Assembly (NCBI GenBank): GCA_947579605.1
Contig: OX388314.1
Span: forward strand, 6,014,001 to 6,078,000
Source of the DNA: Athripsodes cinereus
Lineage: Eukaryota; Arthropoda; Insecta; Trichoptera; Leptoceridae
Reading direction: 5' to 3'
Length of the DNA: 64,000 nt
The notes under the pieces are model-generated. The model was not told the origin of the DNA. It did not search any database and saw only the letters and a program-made list of their open reading frames with translations. Below, in pieces: positions 1-12,550 of the stretch. How positions within the stretch are numbered: position 1 is the first letter of the stretch; every line of letters starts with the position of its first letter. Both the position numbers and the translations under genes were made by a program.

Positions 1-681
1 ATGAAACCGAACCGTTTTTGAAGATATTGATAACTGGTGATGAAAAGTGGATCATATATGATCAGAACATGCAAAAAAGGTGGTCAAAGGTCGGTCAGGC
101 TTCACAGACTGTGGCAAAACCTGGGTTAACTCGCAATAAGGTGATGCTGTGTCAATGTTGGGATTGGAAGGGTATTGTTCATTATGAGCTTTTACCGCCG
201 AGCAGAACCATCGATTCGGATCTCTACTGCCAACAACTGATGAGATTCAAGCAAGAAGTTGAGAAAAAGCAGCCGGAATTGATAAATAGAAAGGGTGTGG
301 TCTTTCATCTCGATAACGCTAAACCACATACATCTTTAGCCACTCAGCAAAAATTAAGAGAGTTTGGCTGGGAGGTGTGAATGCATCCGCCATATAGCCC
401 TGACCTTGCACCCTTAGATTTCCACCTGTTTTGGTCTCTTCAGAACTCTTTAGGCAGTGTCAGGTTAACATCAAGAAAGGACTGCCAAAACTACTTGTTG
501 CGTTTTTTTGATCAGAAGTCCCAAAATTTCTACAGCAACGGGATCATGTCTCTACTTACAAGATGGCAGAAAGTCTACGAACAAAATGGCAAATAAGTGC
601 TGTAATTAAATGTAAATTAACTTTGAAAAAAATTGTCTTGAATTTTCATATAAAATGCGAAGAAACTTTTTCCCCAACTTA
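1..681 (+). pseudogene. Mariner (D34D) transposase fragment, inactivated
   Basis: 3' part of a mariner-family DNA transposon running off the left window edge. The transposase C-terminal half is read from about 18 to 595. The three catalytic acidic positions are visible: GDEKW, then HLDNAKPH, then the D of APLDFHLF, the last two separated by 34 residues (D34D class). An in-frame TGA at 378-380 interrupts the frame between WEV and MHPPYSPD, where mariners normally carry a sense codon, so this copy is dead. The 3' inverted terminal repeat, ending in AAACTTTTTCCCCAAC, lies at about 652-678, followed by a TTA/TA flank. The frame is otherwise open, so decay is moderate. It may sit in the first intron of the PMP34 gene. 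Confidence 0.9.
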
Positions 682-2054
682 TTATAATATAATAATAGCA
701 TGCAACGAAGTATAGTTTTTATTAGCACGAAGTGGACAACTTATAAGTTTTTTGCATGAAGTTAGTCCGCTGTCTACCTCATTTTTGGAAAATGCCGTCA
801 CAGTATATGTACGAGTATATGGTACCAAAAACTTTTGTTGAAAAAATTAGTTGAACTGGTGCGGTTTTTTGAAAAAGTGTCGAAGGAAATTTTTTGTAGT
901 TCTCTCTTTTCAACGTTGGGGATTTATTATATTTTTTCAGCACCCAGAATCCACTGTACCTAACTAACGTTAAAAATAATAGTAATAATAAAATTTATTG
1001 TACAAAATATTTAAACAAAAATAATTAGATTACAACATGGTACATACAAATATTTTGCAGAATGGGCGAGTTTATCGTAGGGACGCGATATTTTCCAACT
1101 AACCCAAAATAACTAAAAATAACTACTTACCGAGTAACTTAGTTAACTTTTTCGCTGTTGATTACCGAATCATTTTTTTGTTTAACGGTGCATTTCATAT
1201 CTGCATGTGGGTATATCTCTAACTTCTGCAGGTTTATTGCAGGCCAAAGACATTTATTATCCTGGTTACAATGTACAGTGCCTTACTCACGGGCTTCTTT
1301 TTATGTGTTACGTAATGACATTATAATTATTATTATATTTATAGATTTTATTTGTTTTCTGCCAAATTATCGTTGACATTGACATATTGACACGAATAGC
1401 GCACAGCCAGACGCTCATCTTTGATCTTTGGGAACGTTTTATGGTTCACGTTAAAACAAACATTTTATAAAAGTTTACCTACCTAATAATCGTAAATTAC
1501 TGTCGAGTAATAGGACAACTGCATTATCTTTATTTCATTAAGCTCTGTTCAAATTTGAGGAAATCAGTTATGTTTTACTGTGTATTTATAAAAAAAAATA
1601 TTATTGTTGTAAAAATTGTACATTTATTCCTTAATAAACATGTTTGAATTATCTACATACTCACTGGCTACACAGCCATCTCTTCACTATTAGATATAAA
1701 GGCTTCTTCCAAACTTTTTCAAACGCCAGGATCTAGTGATGATTTTTGTTCTGCGATTGGAATAATGCAATCTTCAGTTGATCTCTTTTGTGTTCTACCG
1801 ATACTTCTTTTCATATTCCATGGTAGCCATGAGAAGATTCTTGGATTCCATCTACTATCGTCCCGCCTCGCCCATTCTCACTCAATCTTTGCAACATGAT
1901 CCATGATTTTTCTCTCGGATCGCATTGGTTAAAAGCTGTACTAGTTCCAGTAGAATTTGATGGTTATTTCAATAATAATATCTCTTACCTTTATCGATGA
2001 TGTGCAAACTAAATACGAGATCCGTGGTGAAGTCTCCGGGAAGGAATAAGTCTT

Positions 2055-2275
2055 CCACTCTTTTCTGTTGGTTTTCGGGTGTTCTGTAAAATGTAGGTAT
2101 TTGTAAAACATAGCGTTTAAGACATTTAACATTTTCAATTCAACGTTGAGACATGCCACCCGTCCTGAATGCCGTAACTTTTATTGGCATGATTAGGACG
2201 ATTTGTATCTTTATTACATGTGGTTTGTCCGCTGTTTACCCCATCGGTAGGAAATGTCGTGATGGTATGAATGAT
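2055..2275 (+). repeat. Interspersed repeat family A, copy 1
   Basis: Shares an ordered set of blocks with copies near 5215, 6655, 17270, 22840 and 53715: CTGTAAAA-GCAG, ATGCCACCC-TCCTGAATG, TTTTATTGGCA, then a near-palindromic block like CCCACTTGTGGGA, ending in GTGATGGTAT. It looks like the 3' part of a retroelement or SINE. The family name is not known to me. Confidence 0.7.
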
Positions 2276-3225
2276 TGAACGAGATCCATGGGGAAATGAA
2301 ATGCAGGAGCGAGTCTGATAGAATAAATTATTATCCATAGACGAAAAACTTCATGAAAACTAATAGCGCAAAACGCAACCTCTGACGGTGTCCATTATGC
2401 TCTTCATTCTCGTTCTAGAATAATAATTATTACCAAGAATGCTAAGATGTTAAGTTATGTTGCGTATTTGAAGTGTCTGAGAATTCGTTTATTTTTATTC
2501 ATCTTTCAAGTTTTTTTAAGAACGAGGGTCTTGTGTTGTAGCCTTTGGACGGTTTACCGGAATCAGGTTGCCAACAAGTTATCTATCTGAGAGTTTTGCC
2601 GAAATTGATGAAAATTGCTTAATCGATTATTATCATTATTTCCAATGTGTCACTTAAAAAAATAAATGGAAAAGAATCGTTTCCACCATGTCCACTCGAG
2701 AGGGAGAAAAAGAAGACGTAGATAAGGAAGAAGTAGAATGAAAAATAAAATTGGAGGTTATTAAGCTATTGATAAAATAATCTGTATGCCCAAATGGGCG
2801 TTCCGAACATAATAGTCATGTGAGTTTAATAGTAGACTTCATGCTTTTGTTTTTATGTACTGTACCTCATAAGTATTGTAAATATTGGCCGTTAGGAGGT
2901 GAATGAACTTGTTCCGAAAGTATTGATAATAATAAAATAAATATACTCTCTTATAAATTCGCTACATTATAGAATCTTAATTAATTAAAACACTCGAATT
3001 GACAATTATTATTGACGAGTTTTTCGTAAAACAAGATTTTTTATGAGTAACCAGTAGATATCCTTTGAATCTTGAATTTTTTGTTTATTTATTTATTTAT
3101 TAAATTAACAGAACACTATAATATACGATACATACAAATCCAACATAATCAAATATTATACAATGACGAGGAGTAGTCAATGCAATGTCGTAATATTATA
3201 ACAATCGAATATTATAATAACATAA

Positions 3226-3485
3226 CATAACACGTATAGACAATTCACACAGACAGAGCTAGTCCCAAACTAAGATAAGAATCTTGTATTATGGGTACTA
3301 ACACGGCGATACACATATACAATGCACTATACACATATACATGTAACACCCAGACCCAGGACAATCTGAAAAAGGTCATTCTTCATTTTGCCCTGGCCGG
3401 GAATCGAACCCGGGACCTCGTGACAGTCGTGACTCAAAGGCAAGTGCATTAGCCTCCGCGCCACACCGGTCGTCGCATAAAATAT
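3226..3485 (-). repeat. tRNA-headed SINE
   Basis: On the minus strand the head carries pol III-like boxes: an A-box-like GTGGCGCGGAGGC and a B-box GGGTTCGATTCC (about 3390-3480). The acceptor arms do not pair, so it is not a tRNA gene. The body contains the phrase TTGTATTATGGGTACTA, which recurs at about 33605. A fragment of the same body lies at 33575-33665 in a Nup160 intron. Confidence 0.7.
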
Positions 3486-4992
3486 GCAGAATAATAATAA
3501 TAATAATCTGGACAATTTATTTAGCGCTGTTTTGTGATACAAACCACCGCAAGGGCGCATTTTCAGTTTTTTTTATTTTTATTTATTGTTGGAACTCGAA
3601 TCATTCGACTTAGAAGTGGAAAAATGAAGAGTTAAAAATAAAGTATCTTGATAGCACTAGGTATTTCTTCTTCTTATTTCACTTTACGGCAATGCACCCG
3701 CAATCGAGTGAATTATGTAGCACTAGGTATATACGAAATTGTTTTCTTTTAGGTATCTATTTATTGTGAAGGTAAACCAACGGAAATAACTTGGAATCAT
3801 CGATTAGCGCTGTTATCTCATCTCATGTTTATCATTAAACTTTTGAGATATTCGCGTCATCGCTACATGAATAAAAAAGTTGTTGACTTAATTTATTTAA
3901 ATGTAGTATTGTCATAGTGTATGTGTTATATTTAACAGAATATCTCGAATAAATAAATGACGATGTCAGATCGTGCTCAACTCAATTTTGACGTCAGTGT
4001 CAGGAAAAGGACTTGTAATATTTTTGTAAACCAGCTACAAAACCTGTTCTTTCGGAGGAAATCTCTATAAGACCTAATGTAGGTGGTATAGCCAGTACTT
4101 CGATAAAACTATTAAGTGGTAGCGAACTAATTTTATTTTTGGGGACATTTCCATGCGTATTTTGAAACAATTGTTTCACGAAGTCTACAATTTGACATAT
4201 TTTTTTCATGCTGATAAATAGGAGTCTACGACTCCTAACATACCCTTGTGTGAGGTGGGCCTCACTTTGATGTACAGTTTGTGAAATATTAAATCGTTGT
4301 CTAGTTTAAGAGGATGCTTTTGTTATTTAAGTACCTACTGTGTTTGCTCCTCTGAGGCACATTGAAGAAGTCAAAAGATCGCACACACGGGGGTTATTTT
4401 GGCCGGCATGAAGGAACACTATGGCGCCACCGGTGTGGACAAGATTTACTAAGTATAGCATCTTGAATAAATGGAAGTCCCGAGACCTCTGCGCTTTCCG
4501 GGTGATAGATGGGTCTCCTTCAATGTAAAATAGGGATAGGTAATAATACTAATAAGGTATGCGAATATAAAAAAATGAATATTGATAACATCACTAGTAG
4601 GTAGGTAGGTACATAATACATACATACATACATACAGATATACTTACAAAGTTAAATATGTATTTATTCCTGATTCCTATTACGTTTGTTTATTTTGTAT
4701 TCATAATAATTATTCTTATTGTACCTATATCATAATTCGTAAAGTCGTGCGATTTTTGCACTTGTAGAGCTCCTAGACAATTACATATTATTATTATTAT
4801 GTACTTAGTTCATACGCAATTCACGTTTTACGCAGGAGTTTAGGAAATATTATTATCGTGTAGGTAAATATATTTCTATGACAATTTATAAAGCGCCGTA
4901 TTAAGATAATGCCACTTCAAGGGCGCTATATAGAATAGACTATGTAAGGCGAGTATTCGTAAAACATTCCCCATATATATTATTAAACTATA

Positions 4993-5205
4993 CCGCCGTC
5001 ACGCCGTATCCCAAGTGGGGTAGGCAGAGAGAACGGAACGCCATATCTTTACACTTACTTTTTTCGCTTCTTGTACATTCATACGATTTCTCACACTGAT
5101 TTCTCTTACTCAACACGTGTTCGTCCTTGAGAATTTGATCCACGTGATAAAGCCATACGTATTTAGTTCTCGGACGTCCGCACATTCTCACACCCATCAT
5201 ACATA
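4993..5205 (-). repeat. RTE-like LINE 3' end
   Basis: Matches the 3' terminal 200 bp of the longer RTE-like element at 30165-31185. The minus strand carries the C-terminal HVDQILKDEHVLSKRN coding block and the terminal GTGGGGTAGGCAGAG block (written on the plus strand). It is 5'-truncated, as is usual for LINEs. Confidence 0.75.
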
Positions 5206-5214
5206 GTAGATTCA

Positions 5215-5352
5215 TCACATTCAATTCAGCGATGAGGTATGCCACCCATTCTGAATGCCTTCAACTTTTATTGGTACGATGATGAAATCGGCATGTTTAT
5301 TACACGCGATAAGTCAGCTGTTTACCCCACTTATGACAAGTGCCTTGATGGT
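5215..5352 (+). repeat. Interspersed repeat family A, copy 2
   Basis: Has the blocks ATGCCACCCATTCTGAATG, TTTTATTGGTACGATG and TTTACCCCACTT, ending in TTGATGGTATG. It abuts the RTE-like LINE end to its left. The two families share a terminal GTGGGGTAG-like block, which suggests related 3' ends. Confidence 0.65.
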
Positions 5353-6654
5353 ATGTACGAATGAAATCTACTAAGTACTACTATATAAGTAGTCCTCACA
5401 AAAATGAAAAATAAATTAATCCACACAACCAGAGATCGAATTACAATATTGAAGTAGTCAACCCATTCATTCATATATACCATCATGACTACCCCACTTG
5501 CCACAAGTGGGGTAGCCATGATGGTTGGACAAATCTGATTTATTTATTAGATTTTTTTTGTATCAGAGAAAAATTATAATATATTTTTTAACACCAATTC
5601 AATAATATTATGAACTGATTTGCAGAACTTTAGCCTCCAACACAATGAATTTCCAACAATATTGATCTTGTTCAGTGGACTTCCAGCCTTTTCTACCATT
5701 TTACTTCACCATATTATTATTCCATTCCTAAAGACTTTGTATTGATCCATCTGAGAATCTTCTGCCTTCAAATAATATATTTCACAGAATGTGTTTTGTT
5801 TAGGGGTCCACTCAAGTTTGTATGTCTTCCACTTAAGAAATTTAATTATTTAGTTAACAGTATTGTGTTTTTCTGTAAATAAAAAGATTTATTTCTTTTG
5901 GTGCCAAGGCATATAATATATGATGATATGTATAGTTGTAATGTCTTCATGGTCTTATGTAGTTGTGTACAAAATCCCTTACTAGTAAGTGCCTATTTTT
6001 GCTTACTCTCAATTAATTGTTTTATAGAGTAGAATATACAGTAGGTACAAGTATTGTGTACTCAGCTCATTTGAACTGTTCTGTGAATTCTGCACACGTT
6101 TATTATGATTCTAGCATAGTCAACATCAATTTATCATTAATATTATATTTGCTAACTTATTAACGAGTTAGTGTTTCTCAGTAATTCATAATATTTTTTA
6201 TTTGCCACTCCTCACTTACTAAGTGGTAGTGATATACTTATTTGTGATGCGCAGTAATGTTTAAATAAATTACAATTTAGATTATTTAAAAATAATAACA
6301 CTGTTTACTATCTCTTCATTGTTTATCAAAAAAAAATTAGAGGCTTTTCAGACATAATATGTCCATCCTCAGTAATAATTACTTGTAAATAACTATAATT
6401 ATTATTTTTATAATATAATCTAAATTATAATGAACTTTCATAGTGTTTGCTCTTCAAAAATAGGAAAGTTAATATATTAGAAGATACAAATATTACAGTC
6501 GAGTAGATTAATATTCCAGTCTGCAATTTGTTTCTGATTGACATTTTCATTGGAAAAATTACATATTATAATGTCACCTATTTCTTAACTAATAATTTTG
6601 CATAAAAATACATCTATGTCAAATCAATGTACGGATGGTGAGTTTGTTTTTCCC

Positions 6655-6910
6655 GTGGAGCACCCGGTAAAGAATTGGTCTCCCACTCTTCTTCGTGAGT
6701 TTTCGAGTGTCCTGTAAAAGGCAGGTGTTCGAAAAAATTAAGACATTTTACATCTTAAATTCAGCGATGAGGTTTGCCACCCATCCTGAATGTCTTGATT
6801 TTTTATTGGCACGGAGAGGACAGCTTGCATGTATTTTTTAAATGCAGCTGGTCTGCTGGCTACCCCACTTGTGGGAGATGCCGTGATGGTATAGTAGTAG
6901 TATAGTAGTA
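6655..6910 (+). repeat. Interspersed repeat family A, copy 3
   Basis: One of the longer copies. It runs from CTCCCACTCTTCTTCGTGAG through TGCCACCCATCCTGAATG and GGCTACCCCACTTGTGGGAG, and ends in a GGTATAGTAGTAG microsatellite tail. A 3' fragment of the same family lies at 7200-7262 with a (TAG)n tail. Confidence 0.75.
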
Positions 6911-7356
6911 GTGAGTTTGTCACAAATGTGCTATTACTTTCAACTGAACCAATTTAATTAATGTCATTCTATATGAATGAGGTGTCTAGATACAGCTTGT
7001 TTGTAAGATATAATTTTAAATAAATATGTCTGTAAGATATACATCATCAGTTTTCCCAGTCCCAGGCAACATAATCCAATCACCAGCGGACTTCCGCTAC
7101 ATCATCAAACCATTTTATCTTGAGAATTCTATTTCTCATTCAAGGCTATCATTTAAAAATATTGTTAGTTCTTCAATACAAAAAGGTATCTAATTATACA
7201 GCTGATCTGCTGGCTACCCCGCTTGTGGGATATGCCGTGATGGTATAGTAGTAGTAGTAGTATCTAATTATTATAATATAACAATTATCCATATCCATTT
7301 CATTTTAAAAATTACTAAAATTATTCATGTTTCTATTTTTCTTTTTTTTGTTACAG

Positions 7357-9906
7357 TGGAGACACCACCGGATCAGAAACCTGGCACAAGTAAGGCTTAT
7401 ACCAACGGTTACACAAATGGAAAACATTCCAATGGAGACACAATACACAGGAACGGAAATGCAATACATAACCAGAATGGCAACACACCCTCAACCAGTA
7501 ATGGGACACATGGCAGCAATGGATGTGAGCCATACATAGGCAGAGTATATCCAACTCAGGAGGGGAAGAAGAAGACAGTTCAAGCTAAAAAGAGCACAAT
7601 GCTGGGAGCTGGGACTTGGAGGGAGATGCAGAAGGTTGCTTCAACTGAAGGACTTCCTGGACTCTATAAAGGTGAAATGTGTGCAAATTTTAATGATTGA
7701 AAATTCCGACTATAATGGTTTGGATGACCATATTTCAAAACACACTATTCCTGTAATAGTAACACGTGAACATTTGGAATGGTGTCTGAAAATGATACAC
7801 AACTAATGCAGAATTATCCTAAACAAAAGAGTTTGGTTTCCACTCTGCACTCCCGAGAGGAGTGTTGAAAGAAAAATATTTTTTACAGTTTATATTTCAA
7901 TGGTGGCAATAAATATATTTGAAACAGGTCACTCATTGATTTCAGATACAATAATTAGTTACCAACTTAAGAAGCTTGTAAAAATCTCCTATTTTCTAAT
8001 ATCTGCGATTGCTAAATGTATGTTTGTTGCTCTACATTTCTCTGTATATAAAATACATTGCTCTAGTTTGAAATTTATTTCTCTTTGTGTCTTCGCTTGA
8101 AATACATATTTTTTACATTTTGGTATTTATTTATTTTGTTCAGGAATGGTCCCAGTTCTCCAGTCCTTGTGCGCCAGTAACTTTGTGTACTTCTACACTT
8201 TCCACGGCCTGAGAGCTGCTTGGGGCAGCCGTATGGTGGAAGGAGTAAGGAAGCAATCTGCTGGTAGAGATCTGATGCTGGGGGCTGTGGCTGGGGCAGT
8301 CAACGTCATGGTCACCACTCCTCTCTGGGTTGTCAACACTAGACTGAAGGTAAATACAATACACCAAAAAAACATATTGATTCATAATTACGTACATTTG
8401 TCAGATGAATATGTAGTTTTATGTTGGCCTCTATAATGAAAAATTTGGTTGAATTATCTTTGCATATTTATTTATTTTTGCTCATCATCAATTGGTGTTC
8501 TATATATAAAACAAAGACTTATAAACCAAAATGGTGTTTTCAAAACAGTTATTTAAAGTTTTCATTAGTGTCTACTTCAATATTTCAGAATATTAGAATT
8601 TTGAATTGTTATCATTAAATATATTGTGTACTTTACTCAAACAGATGTCTGGTACACCATATAACAACTTGCTGGATGGACTTCGTCATATTGCCCGAGA
8701 GGAAGGAATCAAAGGGCTGTGGGCAGGAGCGGCCCCATCTCTCCTCCTGGTGGCTAATCCCGCCTTGCAGTTCATGATTTACGAGTCCATCAAGAGGAGG
8801 ATTGGTGCTCGGATGTCTGCCTTCACGTCTTTACTTGTTGGTGCTATTGCTAAGGCTGTTGCCACTGTGGTCACCTACCCATTACAGGTATGTTATTATA
8901 TCTTTGTTTCACTATGGTATATTCCATAAATGAGGTAGCCAGTGAACCAACTGCAACTAATTAACATGCAGATTTTCCTTTCCGTGTCAGTAAAAAATAA
9001 GAAATCCAGGATGGGTGGCATGTATCATAATTGAAAGAATGTTAATTATATTAAATAACAATGAAAAAACAGGAATTGGTTAAATTTTGATGGTAAATAA
9101 AATATTAACTTTTTTGTGCAGTCTCTGTATTATAGATACCCCATTTATATTATAAATAAATTTTCAAGTATTCTGTATCAGTTGATATTCATAGATCCTC
9201 ACTATATCACTAACGACCGGGTCCATAAAAAAAGTTAAAATTACTTTAACGATAGTCACTATAATTTTTCAAGGTCCTAAATGTCAAAATAAAAACCACA
9301 ATTTTCAAAATTCCTCAGGTACTTAAATTGTTTATTTGCCACACTTCACAACGATAGTTACCAAGATAATTTATGTAAACCACAATTGCCACTAGTTATT
9401 GTAAATAATGACATCTCGTGTTCTCAAATTCAATGAGTTTCTAAATTTGAAGTTAATTTATGAAACCCAAATTTCACTTTAAAGATAACAAACTTTAAGT
9501 TCCTTTATGGAACTGGGTGTAAGCTACACTATGAATATAATTTCATTATACATTTTGTTATTGACATTGTATTATAATAATGAATAGTTTATCGTGTGCT
9601 GGATAACGGTCATATTGAAGGGGGTGGATATTGATATTTTATTCAGTATGCTTTCATTCTCTTGTTCAATAGGTGGCACAAGCTCGGTTAAGGCATCGTG
9701 GTACTCAGGCACCTGGCAAAGGTGCCGCCATTCCTCTCCTCCTGTCTCTCATTAAGGAACGTGGAGTGAAGGGGCTCTACAGAGGACTGGAAGCCAAACT
9801 GCTGCAGACCGTACTTACGGCAGCTCTTATGTTTGCGACGTATGAAAAAATTGCACGATTCGTCTTTTCCATCTTGCACAGGAATCAGAAAATGTTGAAG
9901 CATTGA
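7357..9906 (+). CDS. PMP34: Peroxisomal carrier PMP34 (SLC25A17-like), exons 2 to end
   Basis: Mitochondrial-carrier-family protein of the peroxisomal membrane. The family exchanges CoA, FAD, NAD and related nucleotides across that membrane. Four exons join in frame: 7357-7671 (enters with two bases of a split codon), 8144-8349, 8645-8887 and 9673-9906 with TGA. All have AG acceptors and GT donors. Diagnostic blocks are SLCASNFVYFYTFHGLRAAW, TTPLWVVNTRLK (second carrier signature), PSLLLVANPALQFMIYES, KAVATVVTYPLQ plus VAQARL (third signature across a splice), and GLEAKLLQTVLTAALMF. These match SLC25A17 rather than inner-membrane carriers. The N-terminal span and first PxDxxR signature are missing from the window. 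Exon 7357-7671 carries an unusual Asn/Gly/Thr-rich insert of about 75 residues in the first matrix loop. An AATAAA lies at 10146-10151. Confidence 0.93.
8888..9672. repeat. PMP34 intron with a MITE-like element
   Basis: The intron between the last two PMP34 exons contains an imperfect inverted-end element at about 9218-9530. The left end reads GGGTCCATAAAAAAAGTTAA and the right end reads TTCCTTTATGGAACTGGGTG, roughly complementary. A reverse-oriented fragment of repeat family A is at 8985-9030. No target duplication is clear. Confidence 0.5.
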
Positions 9907-11689
9907 GGATTGTTATTTATTTATTTATTATGTACCCAATGAAATAATTTATATTTATGTTTATTATTAAGTTATCATGACTTTTAGCAAGTCTCAATAA
10001 TTCCTGTTCCCTTATACAAATTTGCAAGTATTGGAAGAAAATTATCTATTGAGTTTGAACCTAGTATATTTTACTTGATTGTCTGAAGTCTTATCATCTA
10101 GATACTGATATTTATTTTAAGGATAATCTTTTTTTTATTTTCATAAATAAATTCCTAGTGATATCTGGATTAAATTTGCATTATGATAATATGAATAGTA
10201 GGTGTTATTTGATTTTGAAATGGATTATTTGATTACCTGTGTTTTCAAAAGGTCCCTGGTTCAAATCCTCCAATTTCTGACGTACTCTACCTTTACAACA
10301 TAAGCATATTTATTTATTCCATATCCAGATTCCTCTTTTAAATATTTTCTTTTTTAAATGATTTAATTAACATATTTTTCATTGTTTTCAAAAGTACGAC
10401 ATTTGTTTTATGAGCATACATTTAAATGATTCACATATTTTCCTCATAATAATTCTTAATGATTGTCATTAAATTTATAATAAAGATAATGAGAATTAAT
10501 TACAGTACTTACATACCTACATAATTAATCAAATACCTAAATAATTGGATATTATTTTACTCTGACATAATATTTTCCTCTCTGATCTGTTTTATCTCTT
10601 GTGGAGATACACAGCAACAATATTGTGTATTTAAATTACAGTTTTTTGTAGCACTTGAACAAAGTTTTTACTTTATATTGGTTTAATTTATTATCTAACT
10701 AGTAACACAGCAGGAATTTCCTCAATTGTATTGATTGCATTGAGTCTCAAATTTTCAATCTGGAGACAAGTACTTAATAGTAAGTAACTAATAGAGATAA
10801 TATTATTTATTAATAGGTATTTAATATTTATGTATTAATATTTATGTATTAATATTTATTATTTTTTATTTTATTCTTCACTGTACATTTGTTGCAATAT
10901 TTATCATAACAAAATATTAAAAATCATCAGTTTTATGATTCAATGCACAGAGGGGGATAACTTATTGTGATATCTTTTAACTAACACAGAAATTTTAACT
11001 TCAAATCTTCCCACTGTTGACATTTTCCATCATCACGATCCAAGTAGCATATTGCTTTGTGTGAGGATGTTGGGGATTATTTAGGTTTAAAACAAAAACA
11101 GATTCATTACTAAAAAGTAAAATCAAAAACATGTTTTAATTATTTTTTTCCGACTACGTTAAATACATGGGGTAATATATTTAAAAAAAAATCACTGTCA
11201 ATATAATATCGATTAATTCAGTATTTATACAAATATTTGACATTGACGTTGAGGAAATTTTGAATATATTTACCCTATAATACAGTTTTTAGTAATAACA
11301 GATGATGATGAATTTATATAAAAAGTACAAATATATATATATTAAATTCAATGCCTTAGTATCTGTGTTCAATAATGTTTCATGTAATGTAGAAAGTATA
11401 CACAAAATAATTTGTATTGAAATTGTAATCCTGTAATATTGTCATTTGTCATTTGCCAGTTCTTTACATCAGTGTGTTTTTATTAATATTGGCTGTTATT
11501 CACTGAGCAGTGTGGGTGCAGTTGTTAAGTATGAATCTCACGCGTGTTTCTAATTTAAAGAGCAACCTCCTCTAGAATATTCTAAATTAGGTACCTACAT
11601 TTTTATGTATGCAAACAACTTGAGTATATTAAGTTTATTCTATAATCGTTTTGACAAGATTATATTCAATTGCAACATCACAGCATATC

Positions 11690-11785
11690 CCACAAGTGGG
11701 GCAAACAGCGGTTGTAATGAACATGCAGATTGTCCTCTCCGTGCCAATAAAAAAATAAGACATTCAGGATGGGCTTAATGCTGAA
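11690..11785 (-). repeat. Interspersed repeat family A, reverse copy
   Basis: Contains TATCCCACAAGTGGGGCAAA, then CATGCAGATTGTCCTCTCCG and CATTCAGGATGGG. These are the reverse complements of the family A blocks at 6655-6910. Confidence 0.65.
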
Positions 11786-12238
11786 TTGTTAGATTTAAAT
11801 TATCTTGAATATTACGAATGTTTAGCTTTTTAGCGGGTGAATTTAGAAGGTATTTTTTGGCAGAATTGTATCTTGCAGAAAGTTTGTACATTCAACCACC
11901 GCTACTATTTAAGAGGACTCAAAAAAATTGTGGAATACTTGTAGAATTATCCTCACTTTACTAGAGTGTAGTGAATATTATATCAAAAAGTTAGGTTTGT
12001 TTGATATTCAGCGCATTACTTCTAAAGAAATATATTTATTTAAATATGGTTGTGATTGTCTATTATGTAGAATGTTATGTGAGCAATGGACTAGTATAGC
12101 TATTATGTACTTATTCTTTGCTCAGTACTATCTGAAATAATTGTAAAATTTTGTGTATTGTGAAAACACAGAGACAATTGGTACTCAAACTTATCATGCT
12201 GCAAACGAAGGGTTCAGATTTACCCAACAAACATTTTC

Positions 12239-12550
12239 TGTAAATTTAACACATGAAACTACCATATAAGGCTTAGAAAAGATAACGTCACCTTATTCGG
12301 TAGTGCCCCGGACGGGACTTGAACCCGCATCCCTTAACCTTGTCGCGAGGAGTGCTTTGTCCAATTAAGCTACCGGGTGATTTTCCGAAGGCTCCGATAT
12401 TCTCTCTTATAAACCCGATGACAGCTTCATGTGTAGGTATTGTTCTGAGATACCTAGTATGGGTATCCCATGTTGGATACTACCACGTATAGTTAGATAG
12501 GCGTTGTCTTTTTTAAGCCTTATATGGTAGTTTCATGTGTTAAATTTACA
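12239..12550. mobile_element. Foldback element enclosing a tRNA-like unit
   Basis: The ends are inverted copies of each other over about 45 bp. The left end reads TGTAAATTTAACACATGAAA and continues CTACCATATAAGGCTTA; the right end is its complement. In the middle (12301-12385, minus strand) is a tRNA-like unit with an A-box-like TAGCTTAATTGG, D-stem GCTT/AAGC, B-box GGGTTCAAGTCCC and a partly paired acceptor (five of seven pairs). The anticodon stem does not pair well, so a working tRNA gene is unlikely. A decayed relative lies at about 17425-17635. Confidence 0.75.

Larger units (their letters stand above)
682..7356. other. Gene-poor stretch, probably PMP34 intron or upstream DNA, with repeats
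   Basis: No supported exon was seen. The missing first PMP34 exon, which should encode the first membrane span and the first PxDxxR carrier motif, was looked for by eye and not found. The stretch holds a tRNA-headed SINE (about 3226-3485), an RTE-like LINE 3' end (4993-5205), three larger copies of a CCCACTTGTGGG-type repeat and short AT-rich microsatellites. A 69-codon minus-strand open frame at 4000-4209 is not recognised and has no splice or family support. Confidence 0.5.

Noticed and set aside
3395..3476. Possible tRNA gene (minus strand)
   Set aside because: A and B boxes are present but the acceptor arms do not pair and the sequence continues into a SINE body.
4000..4209. 69-codon minus-strand open frame
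   Set aside because: Not recognised, no splice sites matched to a partner, and single short frames are common by chance at this length. Could be revisited with transcript data.
12301..12385. Possible tRNA gene inside the foldback element
   Set aside because: The D-arm pairs well, but the anticodon stem does not and two acceptor pairs are lost; better described as tRNA-like.
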